From: Cryptomeria japonica
Taxonomy: Eukaryota; Streptophyta; Pinopsida; Cupressales; Cupressaceae
Assembly (NCBI RefSeq): GCF_030272615.1
Contig: NC_081406.1
Span: forward strand, 190,643,891-190,707,890
Length of the DNA: 64,000 nt
Direction: 5' to 3'
Below are positions 48,371 through 58,743 of this stretch, in pieces. Each line of letters starts with the position of its first letter. The stretch's first letter is position 1. The position numbers were made by a program, and so were the translations under genes. The notes beneath the pieces are model-generated. The model saw only the letters and a list, made by a program, of their open reading frames with translations. It made no database searches and had not been told where the DNA came from.

Positions 48371-48966
48371 ATTTTATTTTGTTTATTATTGTAAAAATGT
48401 GTAACCTGACTTGGCAAATTGTAAAATGACTCTTATATATAAAAGAGATCATTGTAGACATTTGAAATGTGATGTAGAAGGAATATAAGGAAAATATAAG
48501 GCAGACCTATTGTGCAAAATATAGGTCAAGGGGTATATGTAAAGAACAAAGCAGGAACTGGTACTAAATCAGGCATTGAAGATGCTATTGTAAAGCAGTA
48601 CAAGTTATTGGATTTGTATAATCCTTATTGTAAGTCAGTGAGACTTCCCATTGAGCAGTGAGCTCTAGGTAGTTGGCCTTCCTGCATGTGTAGGCCCCTA
48701 TTGTAAGTAATATTCCCTTATTGGCCACTGAGTGAATATTGTGGGTCACAAATCCCACCGAGGTTTTTCCCACACTGGGTTTCCTCATTAAAATCTTGTG
48801 TTATGGCGTGCTTTTCATGTGGATGTTCTTGATTCTGTTTATTGCATTATTTCTTGCATACTGGTACACTATTATATTATGTTCTGCATGTTTTAAGTTA
48901 AGAAATTCCATTAACTAGTCAGATATTGATTCACCCCCCCTCTCAGTATTTGTGGGATCCCTAACA
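48371..48966 (+). repeat. Inner element 5' LTR, right piece
   Basis: It resumes ATTTTATTTTGTTTATTATT exactly where 37367 stopped, as in the sister LTR at 54151. It includes TATATATAAAAG near 48434 (TATA) and ends GGGATCCCTAACA. The two pieces add to 796 bp, against 784 bp in the right LTR. Confidence 0.95.
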
Positions 48967-48968
48967 AT

Positions 48969-48980
48969 TGGTATCAGAGC
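48969..48980 (+). promoter_or_regulatory. Primer-binding site, inner element
   Basis: TGGTATCAGAGC, the usual initiator tRNA-Met complement of plant LTR elements, two bases after the LTR. Confidence 0.92.
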
Positions 48981-49037
48981 TTGGTCCTCTATTTTCAGAA
49001 GCCTAATAGCTTGAGGAAGATCTTGACACTGATAAAG

Positions 49038-50195
49038 ATGGAAAATCTAATGAAGCAACTTGAAGGAGCTCTGACAGACTATGATGCAGAGAAATTGAAA
49101 AATATCAAATTAGAAGATGATTTAAGGGCAGCTCGAGACATCATTCAAGTACTTTAAGAAAATTTTACTATTGCAAGAAATAAGAGAAGAGAACTTTGTG
49201 AAAAATTGCAAAATGAGAATGATGAAAAGGAATCACTTAATGATATGATAAGCAAGTTGAAACAAGAGATCATGACAAAAAAAAATGAAATGCAAGATAT
49301 AACTATGAGATTTTGCAAAGAGATTGAGGATAGGAAGAAGAATGAAGAAGAATTGACCAAAAGACTAAGTGATGCAGCAAATGAGAACACAAGACTTAGC
49401 TATGAAAATGACATGTTGAAGATAGATTTGATGCATACTCAGAATGACTCAAATGAACTGATGAGACAAAAAGAAGTCTTAGAAAGAGAACTAGAAACTG
49501 CAAATCAACACAAAGAAAAATTCAAGAAAAGATCAGAGGAACTTGGCACCTTACTGAAGAATCAAGAACCTAAAGGTGACACTTCTGGGATTGGCTTTGA
49601 AGTTGGTGAAAGCTCAGGTACTGCAAATACTCAGGATCATAGAAAACCGGTAAGACAACCTAATGCTTATAAATTTAATGGAAAATGCTTTAACTATAAT
49701 AAGTATGGTCATAGAGAAAATGAATGTAGATCTAGAAATTATCAAAATATCAACACACCCACCAGTCAATGTTTTAAATGCAATAAAGTAGGTCACAATT
49801 CTAAAAACTATAGAATGAATGTGAGATGTTATGTTTGTGGAAGATTTGGACATTTATCTAATCAGTGCAGAACACAAACTGGCATAGGTTATGGGAAAGC
49901 TATTTAGAAGAATAATGTAACTTGTTATGCATGTAACAAGATTGGGCATATTGCTAAATTTTGTAGAAGTAAAGGAACACCGGTAGACAACAAAAATTCT
50001 AGCTTGAAAGGTAAAGAAAAATTTGAAGAGGTTAAGCAAGAATTCTCTAAACAATGGATTAGGAAAGCTGATCTAAACACTGGGAATACTCCTCCACTGG
50101 TAGAACCAACCAATGCTTCACCGACAGGACAGAGTGATGCTTCACCAAAAGGACAGAGCAGTGCTCTACCGGTAGGAAGTTCTTCATCTAATTGA
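49038..50195 (+). pseudogene. Gag-like coiled-coil protein with CCHC knuckles
   Basis: ATG 49038 opens a 385-codon frame (MENLMKQLEGALTDYDAEKL...) interrupted by TAA 49155-49157 and TAG 49905-49907. The first 170 residues are Lys/Glu-rich heptad-like coiled coil. Four zinc-knuckle-like motifs follow. CFNYNKYGHRENEC has lost its second Cys and CFKCNKVGHNSKNY its last, while CYVCGRFGHLSNQC and CYACNKIGHIAKFC are intact. The C-terminal tail has Ser/Pro-rich repeats (ASPTGQSDASPKGQS). A second copy at 57917 has Gln where TAA stands here, so the stop is secondary. The likely role is RNA packaging as a nucleocapsid protein. The usual Copia gag domain is not recognisable. Confidence 0.8.
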
Positions 50196-50479
50196 AGAAA
50201 TTTTCTTTGAGGGTTTTGGCAATCTAATGACACATGTATTATTATTCCCTCGGTTAGAGATAAGAAGTTGAAAATTACTCATTACCGGCAAACAATGTTA
50301 TACTTAACCGACATGCAATTAATGTGGTATATGGCGAATAGACACTATAAATTTAATGTTTTGACTCCATTTCATTTTACCGAGATTTCAAATTTATGAA
50401 GAGCACGAAGATTCCGAGCTAAGGCATTTCGAGCAAGAAGCAAGAGCACTCCAAGAAATCATCCATCCAAGGCAGTAAA

Positions 50480-53400
50480 ATGTATTTAATCATGGCATCC
50501 ACCTCTGCAATTGAATATATAGAAAACCCTACTGTTGTTGAAGTAATAAAAAGACCTAGGCCCATATTTCAGTTAGTTCTCGAGATAGCTAAGAAAGATG
50601 ATACCTTAGGTGCTTTTTCTCAAATTCCTAAGGGAGTTGTTTATGTTGAAGACCCCAGAATGTACATCCACTGCAACATTGAGGAATTAGGAGATGAGGA
50701 AATTAAAACCATGTATAAAACCATGATATGTGATAATGCTGGCAATATAAAAGATGAACACAAGATCATTGAGAGCCTAGGATTTACAGAGATCCTTAGC
50801 ATTTCTGAATTTCCCGAGGATGTGATTAGGATAGTCTTAAGCAGGGTACATGGAGAATTTTTCTGGTTAGATGCAATCCACAAGATCACCAAGGAAGTTG
50901 TGAAAGTTGTCACAGGGTTACCGGCCACTAGTAAAAGACTAGATAAAACCAAGAAGGTTTCCAATGACCTAGTTATAAACCTAACTGGTGCAACATTCGA
51001 CAAGAGGTCCCTAAGAGTTAATGATGTAACAGATATCAATGTGGAATTCATCAGCATGATATTAGGATATAAAGCTACTCATGCAAATAGACTTAATTCA
51101 GTCTCAAGCTTATGCATTAAGAGTGCTTATGACATGGTCACAGACAATGCAAAAATTGATATATGTGAATGGTTAAAAGATAAATTAATTGACAACCTTG
51201 GAAAGATCAAGAAGGACAAGAAAGGAACTTTCAGGTTTGGAAATCTGTTAGTATGTCTGATGCTACACATAACAAAATAGGTTCCCAGTATCAGTTACAA
51301 AGAACTTGGATATGATATACCAGTAGGCAGACAATTAACAGAACTATTTAATAATATGGGTGAGAACAAGGAAAACAGTATTCATGACTTTTTTCAAGCA
51401 TTAAAGACCAAAATGAAGAAAAGAATAAGGTTATCACAGAAGATTGTAGACAAATACAAAGATGAAATATGCTTTGTAATCAAGAAAGATGAAATCTGGA
51501 TGGAAGTGGTCATCCCAAGGACAGTTTGGGTAACCGAGATGGGCTATGAAACAGATGATCACATAGTTGAAACATATGCTAAAGCACTTCTGGAAGCCCC
51601 TAGAGAACCTAAAGAAGAAGTATTTGGTAGTGCTGAAACCATAGAAAGTCAAATACAATCTAAGAAGAGAGTGAAAAAGGTTGAGGCACTTGTAAGGAAA
51701 AGTTCCAAACAAGCAAAAGCCATCAAAGAAGATGTATTAAAGAAAACCGGTATAACAGAGGATGAGTTAGCAGCTCCACAACCTGAAACTCACCTATCAC
51801 CGATAGGTACTTCTTCAGGAAGTGACATGCCTACAAATTTCAAAAGAGTTGTAAGGAAAAGAGATCCCTCACCCAGGAGGACAAGGAAAAAGCAACAAGC
51901 AGTGAGATCTCCGATAAGAAAGGCCACACCAAAGAAGAAACTGACACCCAAGAAGAAGAAAAGGACAAACAAAGACTTGGCTCCTCTTGATATACTGCCG
52001 AATGAAATCACAGTGGAAGGTAAACTAAAGAACATAGAGAAAATATATGACACTCTAACAGCTGATGAAAAAGAGCAAGTTGAAAATAGTGTTATATTAT
52101 ATATGGATATGCATAAGAAGTTTTTAATGGAAGTAGTCAATGAAGTTCTAGATGAACTATTTAAAAGACTAGAAGCAAGAAGACAAGTAGTGATAGAACT
52201 GGATAAGAAAATAAAGATTGAAAATCTACTTGTTGTATATCTGGTAAACTCTCCACAAGAAATTGATGTCCTAATTGCTCAAGCTAACCGAACAATATTT
52301 TCTACTGCACACCGGCACATTGCTTTAATGGTAGGAAGAGTTAATGAGGTAACAGAGGTGACAGAAGATGGATGGGATATATTCCTAGTTGAGAAAGAAA
52401 AACAAGAAGAGTACAGGAACCCCAAACCCATAAAAGTTTATCAGAAAGATAGAGACAAGGGGAAAGGAAAAGTTGGTGGACCACCTAGTATCAAGGTTAG
52501 AGACAACTTACCCCCACCTCCTTTAAATACTCCACTGGTAAAAACAACAACTACAGATGATCAACCGGAAACTAAGAGTATGGATGTAGAGGATAATAAT
52601 CCTAATCCTAAAGTCCTATATACTGTGAATGTTGATACTGAGAAGATCATCATAGTGGTAGATAAAGATTCAACTGATAAGGCTAATATGGCTAGTGAGC
52701 CTCCGGTAGCAGGGGAAACTGATAAACTGACAGAAGATAAAGAGAAAAAGGTAGAGACTGAGACACATACTAAGGCATTGAAACAAACAGAGCAAAAGGC
52801 TTTGGAACAACAACAACAACAGTAATAGGAACAGGTACATAAGGAAACAGTGCCACTGGCAACTAGTGAAAAACCAGTGCTTAAAGAAATGTAGACACAA
52901 ACAGACCTACCAGAGGTCAATACAAGCTTGGTTACCTCCATCGGTACTCAGATTGTTGGATCATCATTAGGATACAAATCAACAAATGTGACTAAGGTGC
53001 TATTAGATTCAATCAAGAAAATAATAGACTGCAGCTCACAAGCTTACAAAGCAATTGATGATTCTATACCAATTTTGAAGGTAATTGCTCCCAATTGTAA
53101 TATAGACAATAAAGATTCTTTAGAACAACTGGATGCACTATGTAAATATATCTCAGAAAACATTGAGAAAATAAAAGAAGAGTCAGTGAAGGATAAAGTA
53201 GAAGTTGAAAAACATAAATTCTTTGATGAGCACATAAAGAAGTGTAATAGAGATTTTGACACACTTCTACTGGAATTATGTAATTTGTTGAAAGAGTACA
53301 AAAATTTGTACAAAGATACCTATAAAACAAACTTTTTGACTGTAGATATAGACAAGAAAATGAGCAAGGTACAGGATGAGATCAATAAACTTGTAGACAA

Positions 53401-53743
53401 TTTTGTCAACTCACCTGATACACTATCAGTTTTTGAGGAGAAGATAACAAATTTTGAGGAAGAACTATTCAAATTGGAAAGAGAGAAAGAAAGAATAATA
53501 AGTAAGGCAAAACATTTGAGATCAAAACTAAGTCCAAGATTGGACTATCTAGCATCCATGCGGAAGGAAGTATCTGAAGCACTAATACAGGGAAGCAAAA
53601 CACTAGCAGAGCATTTGCAACATCTCACCGGTACAATGAAGAGAACAAAGACAACAATAAAGGATAGCAAGAAGTTTATGGATAGTATAAACTTGATTTT
53701 GGGAGATCTTTTTCAAATTGTAACCACCCAGTTACAGGGTTGA
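50480..53743 (+). pseudogene. 1088-codon ORF of unknown function in pol-less LTR element
   Basis: One frame runs from ATG 50480 (second ATG 50492, MASTSAIEYIENPTVVEVIK) to TGA after ...TTQLQG, broken only by TAG 51278-51280, TAA 52823-52825, TAG 52826-52828 and TAG 52892-52894. All four are one C-to-T step from CAA or CAG. The first 265 residues look globular and include WLDAIHKITKEVVKVVTGLP, which resembles a domain seen in other plant retroelement ORFs. Next is a very basic stretch (TRKKQQAVRSPIRKATPKKK), a likely nuclear localisation signal. An acidic/Thr-rich linker ending in polyGln follows, then about 250 residues of coiled coil with a Cys-poor helical end. It stands where pol would be. 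I do not recognise it; it could be a captured host gene or an element-specific accessory protein. Confidence 0.75.
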
Positions 53744-53788
53744 AACTACAAACTCTACTGACATCTTGACAACCTTTGTCATTGATGC

Positions 53789-53949
53789 CAAAGGGGGAGT
53801 AGTGGGATGAGAAAATTCAAATCATAGGACAGGAACCATATGCTCAGGGGGAGCACACACAATTTTGGTAACATTTTTGGACTACACATTTTTGGATACT
53901 TTTTTTTGAAATTTCTCATGAGTGTTGCCATTAATGCCAAAGGGGGAGA
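53789..53949 (+). promoter_or_regulatory. Polypurine tracts, inner element
   Basis: AAAGGGGGAGA at 53939-53949 abuts the 3' LTR. A second AAAGGGGGAG lies at about 53790, also inside a GATGCCAAAGG context. Confidence 0.85.
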
Positions 53950-53950
53950 T

Positions 53951-54734
53951 TGTTGGCATATGCACACTTCAATGAGACATTGTATGTGATTGAAGGTTTT
54001 TTCATTGATGGCAACCTTGCAATCCTATGGCATCGACAAAAGCATTATACTGGCATCAACAGATCACCGTCTACACCAGCATTCAGGACACCGACACCGG
54101 CACAAAAGAAAGGAAGTATACCGACACAGAGGCTGACAGGATTTTGTTATATTTTATTTTGTTTATTATTGTAAAAATGTGTAAGCCGACTTGGCAAATT
54201 GTAAAATGACTTATATATAAAAGAGATCATTGTAGACATTTGAAATATGATGTAGAAGGAATATAAGGCAGACCTATTGTGTGAAATATAGGTCAAGGGG
54301 TATATGTAAAGAATAGAGCAGGAACTGGTACTGAATCAGGCATTGAAGATGCTATTGTAAAGCAGTACAAGTTATTGGATTTGTATAATCCTTATTGTAA
54401 GTCAGTCAGACTTCCCATTGAGCAGTGAGCTCTAGGTAGTTGGCCTTCCTGCATGTGCAGGCCCCTATTGTAAGTAATATTCTCTTATTGGCTAGTGAGT
54501 GAATATTGTGGGTCACAAATCCCACCGAGGTTTTTCCTACATCGGGTTTCCTCGTTAAAATCTTGTGTTATGGTGTGCTTTTCATGTGGATGTTCTTGAT
54601 TTTGTTTATTGCATTATTTCTTGCATACCGGTACACTATTATATTATGTTCTGCATGTTTTAAGTTAAGAAATTCCATTAACTAGTTAGATATTGATTCA
54701 CCCCCCCTTCTTAGTATCTGTGGGATCCATAACA
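53951..54734 (+). repeat. Inner element 3' LTR (carries the empty transposon site)
   Basis: 784 bp, TGTTGGCATATGC to GGGATCCATAACA. TATA-like TATATAAAAG lies near 54214. The single TTAT at 54147-54150 is the unoccupied equivalent of the DNA-transposon insertion site in the sister LTR. Confidence 0.95.
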
Positions 54735-54739
54735 GATAC

Positions 54740-55181
54740 AAATGACAGGAAAAACACTTTTGGTGGAGCTTTCTTTCTTGGAAAGAAACTAGTTTCATGG
54801 ATAAGCAAAAAACAGTCATGCATTTCTTTATCTACTGCAGAAGCTGAGAATGTTGCAGCAGCAACTAATTGCACTCAAGTTTTGTGGATGAAGCAAATGT
54901 TGAAGGATATAAGGGTAAATTGTAGTGAAGTGGTAGTTATATACTATGTTAACTCTGTAGTTATTGACATGTCCAATAATTTGGTATTTCATTCTAAGAC
55001 TAAGCATATTTAAATAAAGTATAACTTTTTGAAGGACAAGGTAGAATCAAAGGAAGCCAAATTGGTTTATGTGAACACTAAAGAACATATTACAGACATA
55101 TTCACCAAACCATTGTCTAAGGAATCATTTGAATACTTGAGAGACAGTTTAGGGGTTTCTACCCCTCTGGCAGAGACTTGA
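54740..55181 (+). pseudogene. Copia RNase H, 3' part displaced by insertion
   Basis: Reading resumes directly after the GATAC duplication: TNDRKNTFGGAFFLGKKLVS, then SCISLSTAEAENVAAA, VIYYVNSVVIDMSNN and HITDIFTKPLSKESFEYLRD, ending at TGA 55179-55181. AGDT from 37154-37165 joins to this segment with no lost base once one copy of GATAC is removed. One TAA (55012) replaces the Asp/Glu of HIDIKY. Family knowledge: this is the standard Copia RNase H C terminus. Confidence 0.93.
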
Positions 55182-55259
55182 TTGATGAAGTTTGTCATTA
55201 GTTTGGTATGTATTATCAGAAACATTATCCATTCTCGTACTGATGAATGGTGCTACTAC

Positions 55260-55546
55260 TCAGGGGGAGTAGTCAACTTTGAGATTCAGAGGTTTATATC
55301 ATTGCTTTGAAATTTTTGTCAGGTTTCTCGCATTGATGTTGAAGGGGGAGAGATATTGATGTGAAAATAAAAGAAAAGTTGTATACATTGGGGAGAGAGA
55401 TTTGTTCAGAACCTTATAGAGATATCATTCATTGGGGGAGAGCTATTGATTGTTGGTTGTCTTCCATAGGGGGAGACTTGTTTGCATTTCTTGGTACTTA
55501 GATGTTTTTCACATCTAGTGTTGCCATCAATGCCAAAGGGGGAGAT
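55260..55546 (+). promoter_or_regulatory. Multiple polypurine-tract-like boxes, outer Copia
   Basis: The tract adjoining the 3' LTR is AAAGGGGGAGA at about 55535-55545. Further GGGGGAG boxes occur near 55263, 55345, 55434 and 55468. Only the last is placed to prime plus-strand synthesis; the others may be relics of duplication. Confidence 0.7.
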
Positions 55547-56807
55547 TGTTGGCACTATGGGTATGTGTGGCATTGATGTTTTGTTATTGATATCAACACT
55601 AGTTGTTACTGGCAAACAAATTTACATTGGCTGATATAGATGGTTACCGATAGACAGGTTACCGATATAAGATCTAGTATTACCGGTAGAAGAGATTATC
55701 TACACTTCCAACATGTTTGGATCAATAAAGTATATTGGATTTCATGTGTTATATTCTCCATAAGCATGTTGGTATTGGCTTGATAGTCAGATGTCACCAT
55801 ACACACCGGTAAACACTTACTGGCACTAGTTTAAGGCTTTACTGGTAGAGCTTTCATCGAGGAATCATGATAGAATGCACAATTGGTGTTGGTGCAGCTT
55901 CTTCGAGGATTTTAGGATACTGAAGATGTTCATTGATCATTCTTCAATTACTTGAAGATATTGCTTTGGCGTGGTGGACCCAAAATAGGTCTAGTACCTA
56001 TCTAGGTTATGGACCGGTATCATGCTAGCATGTACTCTACATGTTACCTGGATGATTCGAGATGTTTTATGGATTTGTTATTATTGTTTTGATCTTAGGC
56101 CAACATGGGATATCATTAAAATAAGGAATTATGTAATGATATTATTGTAATATCTTTAGGTGGCCGACCTAATTGGTTTAGGCCTTAGGGTTTTTATAAA
56201 TAAGAGGTAGAAACTCTTTGTAAAGTATCATGGTTATTGAAAATGGTCATGGTCAAGGAATGTAGTGTGTGAATAATGTAGTATCATTCAGGAAAAGGAT
56301 TTGATCGATCATTGGTGATCAGATTGGTTTCGAAAGAGAATTTAGTCCTCCGGCATTGAGCTTAACAGGGACTGTAATCAAGCATAGTAGATGTTATTTC
56401 TAGCAGTTCACTCTATTGGATTGCTGTCCATTTATCTTGAGAAGGTTGTGGCCTCTCTATAGTCAGTGAGACTCTTTTGTAATGAGAAATACGCTTTAGG
56501 CAGTGTGCCTTCTTGTAAGTGCATGCCCCTCATTGTAACACATACTTTTTGCAGAAGTATCATCTGATTGTGGGTAGACTTCCCACTATGGTTTTTCCCT
56601 TTTCGTGTTTTCCACATACAAATCATGGTGTTATGTGGTATGATTGCTTTACATTGATTACCTGGTTAATTATTAATTTGTGTTGTTTATCGTTATCTGT
56701 TTCTATTGGTACTTGATCTGTTTAAGGTTGTATTGTGGATTAAAAGTTATAATCTGTTAACAAATGATTCACCCCCCCCTCTTAGTTTTTCACCAGTTAT
56801 CCCAACA
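55547..56807 (+). repeat. Outer Copia 3' LTR
   Basis: 1261 bp, TGTTGGCACTATGGG to TTATCCCAACA, with TATA-like TATAAATAAG at about 56195. Followed by TGGCC (56808-56812). Confidence 0.92.
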
Positions 56808-56812
56808 TGGCC

Positions 56813-57059
56813 TTCATATATCCTTTCAAATATAAACATCCTTATATATATCGACCTCATTCTAAGACTTTGAATCTTCTATGCCCAGTTTTGCTTCACA
56901 TCTCTTATGTGACAACAAAATGTGAGGATTTAAGAGAAGCTTCAAATCATAATAGACCTTAGCATTGGTTCAAAAAGAGTCTCATATTATGCCTCCTAGA
57001 TTGGATGGCTTTGATCCTCATCACACTATTCAGCTTTGTTCTCCTCACTGAATTGTTTG
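56813..57059. other. Short unassigned spacer
   Basis: Sequence between the outer Copia and the next LTR element; nothing recognised. Confidence 0.4.
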
Positions 57060-57845
57060 TGTTGGCAAATGCACACTCCGATGAGAAATTGTAGGTGATT
57101 GAAGGTATTGTCATTGATGGCAACCTTGTAATCCTATGATACCAGTAGGCACCAGCACCGACAAACTCAACACCGACACACAAATCACCGACACCAAAAA
57201 GATTGATCATCGACACCATGGCCGATAGGAATTTTGTTTAAATGTATTTTGTATTTAATTGTAAAATCTTTTGTAAGCCGATTTGGCGGATTGTAATATG
57301 ACTCATATAAGTATGAGATCACTGTAGATCATTTAGTGTGTGTTAGATGGGAGGATTAATGCATACCTAATATGTGAATTGTAAGGCAGATATTGGATAA
57401 GGGTTTATGTATATTGCAGAGCTTAAACCATTACTAAATCTGACATAGTAGATGCTGATCTGAAGCAGTACAAGACATTAGATTTGTATAATCCATTTTG
57501 TAAGTCAATGAGACTTCTTTTGTAACTGAGCAATGAGCTCTAGGCACTTGGCCTTCCTGCATGTGCAGGCCCCTATTGTAAACAGTAATATTCCCTTATT
57601 GGCCAGTATGCGAATATTATGGGTCACAAATCCCACCGAGGTTTTTCCCACATCGTGTTTCTTTGTTAAAAATACTACGTTATGGTGTGTCTCTTATGTT
57701 GTGGTTATTGCTCTTATTTACTGCATTATTTTTGGTTTATTGGTACACAGTTTTGATATGCTTTTCATGTTATAATTCAAATAAATTCTTACACTAGTTA
57801 GATACTGATTCACCCCCCCTCTCAGTATCTTTGGGAATCCTAACA
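57060..57845 (+). repeat. 5' LTR of second pol-less element
   Basis: TGTTGGCAAATGCAC to GGGAATCCTAACA, 786 bp. The primer site TGGTATTAGAGC follows at 57848-57859. Confidence 0.92.
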
Positions 57846-57916
57846 ATTGGTATTAGAGCCTGGGCCTCTATTTTCAAAAGCCTAATAGCTTGAGGAAGAT
57901 CTTGACATCAATAGAG

Positions 57917-58743
57917 ATAGAAAACTTAAGAAAGCAATTGGAAATAGCTCTTTCAGATTATGATGGAGAAAAAGTTAAAAATATCAAACATGAAGATGAT
58001 TTGAAGGCTGCACAGGATATTATTCAAGGACTTCAAGAAAATTTCACTATAGCAAGGAATAAGAGAAGAGAACTTTGTGAAACAATGCAGAATGATGAAG
58101 ATGAAAAGGAAACTCTTAATGATTTGGTAAACAAGTTGAGACAAGAAAACAGTACAATGAAAAATAAAATGCAAGATATGACTATGAGATTTTGTAAAGA
58201 AATTGAAGATAGGAAGAAGAATGAAGAGGACTTAGTTAGAAGACTGAATGATGCTGGAAATGAAAACACAAGACTTAGTCATGAAAATGATATGTTAGAC
58301 AAATTTGATGCATACATAAAATGATAGAACTGAACTCATGAGACAGAAAGGAATCTTGGAGAGTGAACTGGCTGCTGCAAATCAACGCAAAGAAAAATTC
58401 AAGAAAATTTCAGAGGAACTTGATGACATGCTGAAGAATCAGAAACCAAATGGTGATGCTAATGGCCTTGGCTTTGAAGTTGGTGAGAGATCGGGTACTG
58501 CAAACAATCATGATCATAGAAAACCAGTAAGACAACCTAATGCTTACAAATTTAATGGGAAATGCTTTAACTATAACAAGTATGGTCATAGAGAAAATCA
58601 GTGTAGATCTAGAAATTATCAAAACACTAATGAACTTACGGGTTAATGTTCAAGTGAAACAAAGTTGGTCACAATTCAGAAAATTGCATAATGAATGTAA
58701 GATGTTATGTTTGTGGAAGATTTGGACATCTATCTAATCAATG
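57917..58743 (+). pseudogene. Gag-like coiled-coil / CCHC protein, truncated copy
   Basis: Homologous to 49038-50195. The expected ATG is ATA at 57917-57919, so the start is lost. The frame reads IENLRKQLEIALSDYDGEKV and LQENFTIARNKRRELCE (Gln where the other copy has a stop), breaks by an indel near 58310, and resumes ESELAAANQRKEKFKK to the knuckle CFNYNKYGHRENQC. After a further shift the last visible motif is CYVCGRFGHLSNQC-like DNA at 58700-58743, cut by the Gypsy LTR. Confidence 0.82.
58739..58743. repeat. Candidate target duplication of the Gypsy-type element (one side)
   Basis: CAATG precedes the LTR terminus. The partner copy would lie outside the window, followed by the rest of the interrupted gag knuckle. 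Confidence 0.45.

Larger units (their letters stand above)
37168..54734 (+). mobile_element. Pol-less LTR retrotransposon inserted in Copia RNase H
   Basis: LTRs of about 790 bp bound the element, with the exact 5-bp duplication GATAC at 37163-37167 and 54735-54739. The left LTR begins TATTGG (TGTTGG in the right copy) and is itself split by the DNA transposon at 37368-48366. The internal region (48967-53950) contains a primer site, a gag-like ORF with zinc knuckles, a 1088-codon unknown ORF and a polypurine tract. It has no protease, integrase, RT or RNase H. It must have relied on proteins from another element, possibly a Copia, because it shares that primer site and tract. Confidence 0.93.
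32063..56807 (+). mobile_element. Outer Copia LTR retrotransposon, interrupted
   Basis: Boundaries are set by the LTR pair (32063-33346 and 55547-56807), the primer site, the polypurine tract and a 4/5-matching 5-bp duplication. Without the insertion at 37168-54734 the element is about 7.2 kb, normal for Copia. The domain order gag, protease, integrase, RT, RNase H identifies Copia (Ty1-type). Both halves of the RNase H domain rejoin exactly at the GATAC target of the inner element. Many in-frame stops show it is no longer coding-competent. Confidence 0.92.
57060..58743 (+). mobile_element. Second member of the pol-less LTR family, truncated by a Gypsy insertion
   Basis: LTR 57060-57845 (786 bp), primer site and gag are homologous to the inner element at 37168-54734, including GAGTGAATATT-like, CCCACCGAGGTTTTTCC and CACCCCCCCTCTCAGTATCT blocks. 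Coding stops at 58743, where a TGTAAAGCGG LTR starts. The rest of this element, including its 3' LTR, should lie beyond the right edge of the window. The candidate 5-bp target before it is GTTTG (57055-57059). Confidence 0.88.

Noticed and set aside
32063-56807. Reading the 24.7 kb as one giant LTR element with an accessory cargo
   Set aside because: Internal LTR pair with GATAC duplication and TTAT-flanked transposon show nested insertions, not cargo.
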